This document shows positions 1 through 5,331 of a stretch of DNA of 8,286 nt, piece after piece. The DNA is taken from contig JABUUR010000312.1 of NCBI GenBank assembly GCA_021443065.1, forward strand, positions 1 to 8,286, in the 5' to 3' direction. This stretch comes from Fibrobacter sp. (lineage in GTDB: Bacteria > Fibrobacterota > Fibrobacteria > Fibrobacterales > Fibrobacteraceae). The stretch's first letter is position 1. Every line of letters starts with the position of its first letter. Below the pieces are notes generated by a model that ran no database searches, had not been told where the DNA came from, and saw only the letters and a list, made by a program, of their open reading frames with translations. A program made the position numbers and the translations under genes.

Positions 1-13
1 GTCGCTCCCTTTG

Positions 14-172
14 TTAAAACCAGTCGTCGGTGGATTGTTTCTTGATGTTTTCAATCTGGCGGGTCGGGGGCTGTTGACCTCCACTGGTGGTCAGTACATC
101 ATCGGCCTCGATTTCAATAATTTTCAAAGTGGCCTTCTGGTAGGCTTTCTTCAATGTCTTTTCTGTTACCAT
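14..172 (-). CDS. Small hypothetical peptide, 52 aa, with an acidic E-A-D-D-V-L-T-T-S-G-G motif
   Basis: I do not recognise a named family. The reading frame is complete: ATG at 172-170, 52 codons, TAA at 16-14. A good purine-rich ribosome site (AAAGGGAG) lies about 10 bases upstream of the ATG. The first 20 residues are lysine-rich and probably helical. They are followed by an acidic stretch and the motif ADDVLTTSGG at residues 23-32, then a polar Gln/Pro tail ending Asp-Asp-Trp-Phe. There is no signal peptide or membrane segment. From memory, short proteins with an acidic patch followed by TTSG occur widely in anaerobes as hypotheticals; this is recall, not a search. The Gly-Gly at 31-32 could be read as a double-glycine leader cleavage site, but the residue four before the cut is Thr rather than a hydrophobic one, so this is weak. 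The gene has its own promoter, and the same leader sequence recurs after its stop. Confidence 0.7.
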   Translation of the reverse strand: MVTEKTLKKAYQKATLKIIEIEADDVLTTSGGQQPPTRQIENIKKQSTDDWF

Positions 173-202
173 TGGCGGCGCTCCCTTTGTAACGTTTTTT
201 TT

Positions 203-214
203 TTACAATTGTAA
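203..214. promoter_or_regulatory. 12-bp perfect palindrome, possible operator
   Basis: TTACAATTGTAA is a perfect palindrome beside the -10 box of the small-peptide promoter, covering the expected transcription start (about 210). A repressor site is a reasonable inference, but AT-rich intergenic DNA gives such palindromes by chance fairly often. Confidence 0.3.
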
Positions 215-216
215 TA

Positions 217-245
217 AAAATACACAAAAATTAAGCAAAAGTCAA
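217..245 (-). promoter_or_regulatory. Sigma-70-type promoter of the small peptide gene
   Basis: Reading leftwards, the -35 box is TTGACT (245-240), followed by a 17-base spacer and the -10 box TATTTT (222-217). This predicts a start near 210 and a leader of about 40 bases that includes a run of ten A and the ribosome site. It sits directly after the terminator of the preceding glucanase gene, so the peptide is transcribed independently. Confidence 0.55.
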
Positions 246-249
246 TAGC

Positions 250-276
250 AAAAAAAAGACCCCGCAAAATGCGGGG
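250..276 (-). terminator. Rho-independent terminator of the GH16 glucanase gene
   Basis: On the minus strand a 7-bp GC-rich stem (CCCCGCA pairing with TGCGGGG, 260-266 with 270-276) has a 3-base loop. It is followed by TC and eight T (257-250). The position 32 bases past the glucanase stop and the strong T-run make this a convincing terminator in that direction. Confidence 0.85.
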
Positions 277-308
277 CCTTTCGTGTCAGGAGGAGAACAA
301 AAGAGAAT

Positions 309-1322
309 TTAATTGTCGGCTTCGCGTGTCATGAGCAGTTTGCAGTAGCCATCTTCAACCACAACGTTATCGCGGCTCAGCACGACCTTTTCCATTTCCC
401 AGTTACCGGCACTCCAGTGATCGGAAAGGTCGTTACCATCGAAATCGTCCTGCCAATCCAGGGTAAAGGTCTTGGCGGCGGTGTCGTACTTGTACACGCG
501 AACGTAGTCGATCCACTGGATCTGGGGGCCGGCGGCCAGTTCTGCGCCGGTAAACTTGCCCACCCATGCAGCACTACTGGATGCCCACAGGTTAAAGCGC
601 AGGCTTTGCTGCTCTGTCATAAAGGCAACCTGGTCGTGATTAGCGTTCTTGGGATGGGGCGTGCCCACCACATCGCGGCGGATTTCCACACTGTCGATTT
701 CCCAGGCGATGTATTCCGGAGTCCAGATCATGGCATAAAGGTGGAAATCCTCCGTGGCATCAAAACCAAATTCAGTCTTTGTCTCGGAGGTTAGCTTGGG
801 ATTTTTCTTGCCATCGTCACCATCCACTTCACGGGTAATGAGGTTGGCCTGCCAAGAGGTGCCGCCCTTGCCCAGGACTTCGATATCGATTTCATTCCAA
901 GGTTCAACGCCCAGTTTGTAGGAGGGATCGTAGTACAGGAACATTGAACTTACGGACCCGGGGATGGAGACCATCTTCATGCGGGCCTCGAAGCGGCCGT
1001 AGGTGAACTGGTCAAGTCCGGTAAGTTCCGCACCGTAGTAGGTGTAGGTGACATTGGGATCATCCACAGGTACGGAGGAACTGGACGCAATGCCGGGCTG
1101 AGCGTCTGCAGATGAAACCGGAGCCAAGTCCGTAGAAGAAGACGGCGGGACTAAATCCGTTGAAGAAGACGGAGGGACAATATCTGCCGAAGACACGGGT
1201 TGTTCGACGGAGGCCGAAGAGAGCGGCGTTTCGGGAGCGTTGCTTCCGTTGTCGTCACCGCAGGCGGTGAACAATGCGGCACAAATGCCAAATGCCAAAG
1301 GGAGAAGAATTTTCTTATTCAT
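309..1322 (-). CDS. Lipoprotein GH16 beta-glucanase (lichenase-like), circularly permuted
   Basis: Predicted to hydrolyse mixed-linked or 1,3-beta-glucans at the cell surface. The chosen start (ATG at 1322) has GAGGT seven bases upstream and gives a clean signal peptide ending F-T-A-C, with Cys21 as the lipid-modified residue. An in-frame ATG at 1343 would add seven residues. Residues 22-90 are a Ser/Pro-rich linker. The catalytic motif is E-I-D-I-E at 144-148; by family knowledge Glu144 is the nucleophile and Glu148 the acid/base. RFNLW and AAWVG near 242-255 match the F. succinogenes lichenase. The strand that opens an ordinary GH16 domain (LDWQDDFDG onwards) lies here at about 288-337, after the usual last strand WIDYVRVYKY, so the domain is circularly permuted. 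Unlike my memory of the classic enzyme, the linker is N-terminal and no C-terminal basic domain follows. Glucan specificity is inferred. Confidence 0.88.
   Translation of the reverse strand: MNKKILLPLAFGICAALFTACGDDNGSNAPETPLSSASVEQPVSSADIVPPSSSTDLVPPSSSTDLAPVSSADAQPGIASSSSVPVDDPNVTYTYYGAELTGLDQFTYGRFEARMKMVSIPGSVSSMFLYYDPSYKLGVEPWNEIDIEVLGKGGTSWQANLITREVDGDDGKKNPKLTSETKTEFGFDATEDFHLYAMIWTPEYIAWEIDSVEIRRDVVGTPHPKNANHDQVAFMTEQQSLRFNLWASSSAAWVGKFTGAELAAGPQIQWIDYVRVYKYDTAAKTFTLDWQDDFDGNDLSDHWSAGNWEMEKVVLSRDNVVVEDGYCKLLMTREADN
1129..1182 (-). repeat. Two imperfect 27-bp tandem units coding for linker repeats
   Basis: Units 1129-1155 and 1156-1182 encode near-identical nine-residue blocks (VPPSSSTDL and the preceding similar block) in the glucanase linker. 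This is typical of slippage-expanded Ser/Pro linkers. Confidence 0.75.
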
Positions 1323-1352
1323 AATCTTACCTCGTTTTTCCATAAACTACCT

Positions 1353-1379
1353 AAAACAACAAAGGGGCGCAAGCGCCCC
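1353..1379 (-). terminator. Terminator after pilC
   Basis: GGGGCGC (1364-1370) and GCGCCCC (1373-1379) form a 6-7 bp GC stem with a tight loop. On the minus strand it is followed by TTTGTTGTTTT. It lies 47 bases past the pilC stop. The T-tract is interrupted, so termination may be partial. Confidence 0.7.
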
Positions 1380-1386
1380 GATGTCA

Positions 1387-1416
1387 AAATTAATCAAACT
1401 GTATCAAGTATGTCAA
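1387..1416 (-). promoter_or_regulatory. Candidate promoter of the GH16 glucanase gene
   Basis: A perfect -35 box TTGACA (1416-1411) is followed after 18 bases by a weak -10 TAATTT (1392-1387). The predicted start near 1380 lies at the foot of the pilC terminator hairpin, which would put that hairpin at the 5' end of the glucanase mRNA. The -10 matches consensus at only three positions. Confidence 0.35.
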
Positions 1417-1426
1417 TTTCTGGTCT

Positions 1427-2629
1427 TTATCCCTTGACTGCATCGCCCATGGAGAACATCGGCATGTACATTGCAATAAGGAGGCCACCGACGGCACCGC
1501 CCAGGAACACGATGATCAAAGGTTCCATCATGCCCACAACGGCATCCACCGCCGCATCCACTTCTTCGTCGTAGAAGTCAGCCAGTTTCAAGAGCATGCC
1601 GCCCAGGTTACCGGTCTTTTCGCCCACGCCAGTCATCTGGATAACCATGGGCGGAAAAATGCCAGCCTCGGTCATGGGCTCTGCAATGGACTTACCGCCG
1701 GCAATGCCGATCGCGATTTTGTTGATGGCCTTTTCCACAACCGTGTTGGAAACCGTAGAGGCGACCACCTTCAAGGAGTCCATCACGGACACACCCGCGT
1801 TAAGCAACGTACCCAGGGTTCTTGCAAAACTTGCCGTGGCGGACTTAATCTGAAGGTCGCCCAACTTGGGCACCTTGAGCATAAAACCGTCCCACATGAA
1901 CTTGATCTTGGGGACCTTCATGGCCAACTTGAAGGCCACCGCAAAAACAACGATGCCCACGATGATGAACGCCAGGTTATCTCGCAGGAAATCGGAAATG
2001 TTCATTACGATCTGGGTGGGTGCGGGGAGTTCCGCGTCCAGGGCGGCAAACTGCTCGGCAAAGGTAGGCACCACAAAGGTCATCAAGGCGATCACCACCA
2101 GAATACCCACGATAATCAAGATGACCGGGTAGGTCAATGCCTTTTTCACCTTGCGCTTCAAGCGTTCGCTGTTTTCCAACGTTTCTGCCAGACGAGCAAG
2201 AATACCATCCAGGATACCGCCCGCTTCGCCAGCGGCCACCATGTTGGTGTACAAGGAGGAGAACACCTTCGGGTGCAGCGCCAGGGCGTCGGCCAGCGAA
2301 GAACCGCCGTTAATGGACTGGGTCACCTTGTGGATCACCGTCTTGAAATCCGGATTTTCGCACTGTTCTTCCAGGATGTTCAGGCACTGCAACATGGGAA
2401 GGCCCGCCGAACTCATGGAGGAGAACATGCGGGTGAACCGTGCGATGTCGGCAGCCTTGATGCCGGAACCGATCTTGATCTTGATTTCCGTGGGTTTTTT
2501 CTTGAGGCTTTCAATGACCAGGCGACGACGGAGCAGTAGAGCCTCGGCCTCGGCCTTGTCCTTGGCTTCGAGAGTCCCCTCGAACTTGTTGCCGGCACTG
2601 TTGGTGGCCTTGTATAAAAATTCTGCCAT
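1427..2629 (-). CDS. pilC: Type IV pilus inner-membrane platform protein PilC (GspF family)
   Basis: This 400-residue protein is the polytopic platform on which the pilus assembly and retraction ATPases act. Two T2SSF domains are visible, at about residues 65-187 (opening FTRMFSSMSSAGLPML) and 268-390 (opening FARTLGTLLNAGVSVM), the internal duplication typical of the family. Likely membrane helices are at 168-188, 219-239 and 369-390, and the length is normal for PilC. The ATG at 2629 lies three bases after the pilT stop, with its ribosome site (AAGGAAGG) inside the last codons of pilT, so the two genes are almost certainly one transcript and may be translationally coupled. GspF of a type II secretion system is the alternative, but a PilT partner argues for a pilus. 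Confidence 0.93.
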   Translation of the reverse strand: MAEFLYKATNSAGNKFEGTLEAKDKAEAEALLLRRRLVIESLKKKPTEIKIKIGSGIKAADIARFTRMFSSMSSAGLPMLQCLNILEEQCENPDFKTVIHKVTQSINGGSSLADALALHPKVFSSLYTNMVAAGEAGGILDGILARLAETLENSERLKRKVKKALTYPVILIIVGILVVIALMTFVVPTFAEQFAALDAELPAPTQIVMNISDFLRDNLAFIIVGIVVFAVAFKLAMKVPKIKFMWDGFMLKVPKLGDLQIKSATASFARTLGTLLNAGVSVMDSLKVVASTVSNTVVEKAINKIAIGIAGGKSIAEPMTEAGIFPPMVIQMTGVGEKTGNLGGMLLKLADFYDEEVDAAVDAVVGMMEPLIIVFLGGAVGGLLIAMYMPMFSMGDAVKG

Positions 2630-2632
2630 AGG

Positions 2633-3700
2633 TTATACACCTTCCTTAACGAAAAGCTGTTCCAGTTGGTCCGGGCTGGGAGAACGGGAAAGGGCCTCGA
2701 AGCGGTCCACCTTGCGGTTCTTCACCAAGTCGCACAGGCACATGTTCATGGTGTTCATGCCGAACTTCTGGCCGATTTCAATCATGGATTCAATCTGGTG
2801 GACCTTGTCTTCGCGAATCAGGGAGCGGATACCCGGGGTGACGTTCATGACCTCGTAAGCCATTACGCGGCCGCCGCCGATTTTGGGCAACAGGGTCTGG
2901 CATATGACACCCTGGAGCACAAAGGAAAGCTGGGTACGGACCGTCTGCTGCTCGCCCTTGGGGAACGCGTCCACCACACGGTTGATGGTCTGCACGCAGG
3001 AGTTGGTATGCAAGGTGGCAAAGGCCAAGTGGCCCGTTTCTGCAATGGTCAATGCGGCACGGATGGTTTCAAGGTCGCGCATTTCGCCGATAAGCACCAC
3101 GTCGGGGTCCTGGCGAAGGGCCATCTTGAGGGCGGCGGAAAAACTGTTGGTATCGCTGCCCACTTCGCGCTGGTTGATCATGCAGTTCTGGTGCTTGTGC
3201 AAAAATTCGATAGGGTCTTCTACCGTAAGGATATGGTCGTGACGTTCCTTGTTGATTTTATCGATCATGGCGGCTAGGGTGGTGGACTTACCGGAACCGG
3301 TGGCACCGGTCACAAGAACCAGGCCCGACGGACGGGTGGTAAATTCGGCCATGATCTTGGGCAGGCCAAGTTCCTTGAATGTCTTGATATCCAGGGGAAT
3401 AATACGCAGGGCCAGAGCCACGCAGCCACGCTGGAGGTAGGCGTTGGCACGGAAACGGGCAAGGCTTGCGATACCAAAGGAAAAGTCGCATTCCTTGTTC
3501 TGCTCAAAGGACTTTTTCTGCAGTTCGTTCATCAAACTGTAGGTCATTCGCATGGTTTCGTCCGGTTTAAGTTTTTCTTCGCCCAGGGGGGTGAGCTTAC
3601 CGTGAAGACGAATGAGGGGAGGCGCACCTGCGGTAATATGCAAGTCGGAAGCACCTCGATTAACCATTTCAGAAAGAAGATCTTGAATATTGTATGCCAT
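2633..3700 (-). CDS. pilT: Type IV pilus retraction ATPase PilT
   Basis: This hexameric cytoplasmic ATPase disassembles type IV pili and powers retraction, used for twitching and surface adhesion. The 355 residues are full length. They include the N-terminal PilT segment with GASDLHI (16-22), Walker A GATGSGKS (132-139), an Asp box around 157-165 (ILTVEDPIE), Walker B DPDVVLIGEMRD (198-209) with catalytic Glu206, and a His box GHLAFATLHTNS (223-234). The C-terminal GIRSLIRE (290-297) corresponds to the AIRNLIRE motif required for retraction in PilT, which favours PilT over the extension ATPase PilB or GspE. The ATG at 3700 gives the usual N-terminus but has no clear Shine-Dalgarno sequence. 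A possible promoter (TTGAAT 3745-3740, 18 bases, GATAAT 3721-3716) would leave a leader of only about nine bases. pilC follows immediately. Confidence 0.95.
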   Translation of the reverse strand: MAYNIQDLLSEMVNRGASDLHITAGAPPLIRLHGKLTPLGEEKLKPDETMRMTYSLMNELQKKSFEQNKECDFSFGIASLARFRANAYLQRGCVALALRIIPLDIKTFKELGLPKIMAEFTTRPSGLVLVTGATGSGKSTTLAAMIDKINKERHDHILTVEDPIEFLHKHQNCMINQREVGSDTNSFSAALKMALRQDPDVVLIGEMRDLETIRAALTIAETGHLAFATLHTNSCVQTINRVVDAFPKGEQQTVRTQLSFVLQGVICQTLLPKIGGGRVMAYEVMNVTPGIRSLIREDKVHQIESMIEIGQKFGMNTMNMCLCDLVKNRKVDRFEALSRSPSPDQLEQLFVKEGV

Positions 3701-3715
3701 ATCAAAGAATATAAC

Positions 3716-3745
3716 ATTATCTAGTCAAAAAAAAGATAAATTCAA
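3716..3745 (-). promoter_or_regulatory. Candidate pilT promoter in the divergent pilT/tlpA gap
   Basis: On the minus strand, -35 TTGAAT (3745-3740), an 18-base spacer and -10 GATAAT (3721-3716). Only 52 bases separate the two divergent start codons, so the promoters of pilT and the thioredoxin gene must overlap. I could not settle on a convincing plus-strand -35/-10 pair; GATAAA at 3735-3740 is a possible -10. Confidence 0.35.
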
Positions 3746-3752
3746 CATAGAT

Positions 3753-4268
3753 ATGGCAACATCACGTAAAAAATACATCGTTATAGCGGCTGTAATAGTC
3801 CTTTTGGGCTGTTTCCTTGTTGGCCGGCGTGATCTAGGCCCCCATTTCAACGAAATTCCGGGCCATGTCAACAACTTTACCGCAATCAACGTAGACGGCG
3901 GAAAGACTACCTTCCAGGAACAAAAGGGCAAGGTAACATTAATCACCCTGAGCGCCAGCTGGTGCCCCGCCTGCATGGCGGAAATTCCCTCCCTCAAAAA
4001 AATGCACCAGGAACTGGGCAGCCGGGGGTTCAAAATCCTGATGGTCAGCGAAGACGACAATGTCAAGGCGGCTGCAAGATTCAAGAAAAAGCAGAACCTT
4101 CCCTGGACCGTTGTCCACTGGAACTACGACCTGATGAACACCCTCGGGAACCCGGGGGTTCTGCCGGTATCCTACCTGATAAACGAGCAAGACAGCATCG
4201 TGCAGATAAACACCGGCATTTTTGACGAAGACGCCATGAGGCGCGCCATCAAAAAACTGCTACATTGA
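3753..4268 (+). CDS. Membrane-anchored TlpA/ResA-like thioredoxin-fold protein
   Basis: A 171-residue thiol-disulfide oxidoreductase. An N-terminal hydrophobic segment (about residues 8-24) anchors it. L-L-G-C at 17-20 could be a lipobox, but hydrophobic residues continue past Cys20, so a simple membrane anchor is equally likely. The thioredoxin domain covers about 40-171, with active site W-C-P-A-C at 70-74 and the expected cis-proline in VLPVSY (Pro138). The domain should face the periplasm, reducing or exchanging disulfides in exported proteins or cytochromes; the true substrate cannot be read here. I chose the ATG at 3753 over an in-frame ATG at 3690 because it starts just before a Lys/Arg-rich stretch and the anchor, and does not overlap pilT. 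There is no clear ribosome site. It diverges from pilT and converges on epmA. Confidence 0.85.
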   Translation: MATSRKKYIVIAAVIVLLGCFLVGRRDLGPHFNEIPGHVNNFTAINVDGGKTTFQEQKGKVTLITLSASWCPACMAEIPSLKKMHQELGSRGFKILMVSEDDNVKAAARFKKKQNLPWTVVHWNYDLMNTLGNPGVLPVSYLINEQDSIVQINTGIFDEDAMRRAIKKLLH

Positions 4269-4275
4269 AGGGTTC

Positions 4276-4318
4276 CGCCTAAAGTTGCATTTGATGAATG
4301 CCGCAGATCCGTTAGGCG
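4276..4318. other. Nested inverted repeats between convergent tlpA-like gene and epmA
   Basis: CGCCTAA (4276-4282) and TTAGGCG (4312-4318) are a perfect 7-bp inverted repeat. It encloses a second hairpin, GCATT (4287-4291) with AATGC (4297-4301). The right arm contains the epmA stop codon. It may act as a bidirectional end-of-transcript structure, but there is no T-run on either strand, so I do not call a rho-independent terminator. Confidence 0.35.
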
Positions 4319-5289
4319 ATAGGGCTTGGGAACAGGATTACATCGGCAATTTCTGGCTTGTTCAAGGCAAGCATAAAAAGACGGTCCAGGCCAAGCGCCA
4401 CGCCGGAGCAGGCGGGCATGCCCGCATCCAGTGCCGAAAGGAAATTTTCGTCGATGGGAGGAAGAGGCTTGCCCATGTGGCGGCGGATTTCAAGGTCGTC
4501 ATTGAAACGGCGACGCTGTTCCGCTGCATCAGTCAATTCGGTATAACCGTTGCAGAGTTCCACCTGGTCTACAAAAAGTTCAAAACGCCGGGCCCAGGTA
4601 AAGCCCTCGGCATCCTTGTAAGTTTGAGCCAGCGCAGCCTGCGAGGGCGGGTAATCCATAATGAACTCGGGGCCGTTGCTTGCCAAGGCTGGCTCGATAA
4701 CGAACACCATCAGGTAATCCCACCAGTCTTCGCGACATAATTTTTCGGAAGATTCCGGGACGGGAACCTGGTGATTGCGACAGGCCTCTGCAAAATCGTT
4801 CAGGTCGTGGCAGAAGGGGTCCACACCCCCATAATTCTTGAAGGCTTCAATCCAACGAGTGCGCCGTGCATGAATCGGCAAGCCAAGGATTTCGCTTACC
4901 AGAGATTCTACCTCGTCCATCAACTGTTCCTGGGGCATACCCACGCGGTACCACTCCACCATGCTGAATTCATTATTGTGGTGGCTGCCGAATTCGTCTT
5001 TGCGAAAAGACTTTGTGATCTGGAAAATATCACCGAACCCCGCCGAAAGCAGGCGTTTCATGTGAAATTCCGGGCTCGTCATCATAAAGCGAGGTACCTC
5101 GCCGGAGATTTCGAAATAGTCCAACTGAGGGTCGGTGCCGCAGGCGTTTGAAAGAGCGGGAGTTTCTACCTCAAGGCACTTGCGAGTCAAAAAAAACTGG
5201 CGCACCTTGTTCATCAGGTTCTGCCTTGCAATCCACGTCTCGCGGCTGCAGGTGGGTGCAAATTTTACCTTGTTCTCTTCCATTTTCAT
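4312..5289 (-). CDS. epmA: Elongation factor P--(R)-beta-lysine ligase EpmA (PoxA/GenX/YjeA)
   Basis: EpmA is a class II lysyl-tRNA-synthetase-like enzyme that attaches (R)-beta-lysine to a conserved lysine of elongation factor P, which helps ribosomes through polyproline stretches. The protein is 325 residues, the same length as the E. coli enzyme, and consists of the catalytic domain only, without the tRNA-binding OB fold of LysS. MTSPEFHMKRLL (70-81) and motif 2 FRKDEF with HHNNEFSMVEWYR (95-115) are visible. Motif 3 is SGVALGLDRL (295-304). Ala298 in motif 3 matches the EpmA residue that replaces glycine in LysRS and is known to steer specificity towards beta-lysine. The start may be the ATG at 5289 or two codons downstream at 5283; GGGA upstream suits either. 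It lies 42 bases after the FISUMP gene on the same strand. Neither efp nor epmB is in the window. Confidence 0.92.
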   Translation of the reverse strand: MKMEENKVKFAPTCSRETWIARQNLMNKVRQFFLTRKCLEVETPALSNACGTDPQLDYFEISGEVPRFMMTSPEFHMKRLLSAGFGDIFQITKSFRKDEFGSHHNNEFSMVEWYRVGMPQEQLMDEVESLVSEILGLPIHARRTRWIEAFKNYGGVDPFCHDLNDFAEACRNHQVPVPESSEKLCREDWWDYLMVFVIEPALASNGPEFIMDYPPSQAALAQTYKDAEGFTWARRFELFVDQVELCNGYTELTDAAEQRRRFNDDLEIRRHMGKPLPPIDENFLSALDAGMPACSGVALGLDRLFMLALNKPEIADVILFPSPIA

Positions 5290-5331
5290 TTTCCCGAAAA
5301 AACTTTACTGCACAGGAATACAACTCCGGAA

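Noticed and set aside
2666..3277. 203-codon plus-strand frame opposite pilT
   Set aside because: It is a shadow of the strongly conserved pilT coding sequence, with no recognisable domains.
4312..5289. Truncated lysyl-tRNA synthetase pseudogene
   Set aside because: The length and motifs match full-length EpmA, which naturally lacks the OB fold, and the frame is intact.
5290..5331. Terminator or promoter between the FISUMP gene and epmA
   Set aside because: The 42-base gap has a run of T but no stable stem and no convincing -35/-10 pair; co-transcription is simpler.
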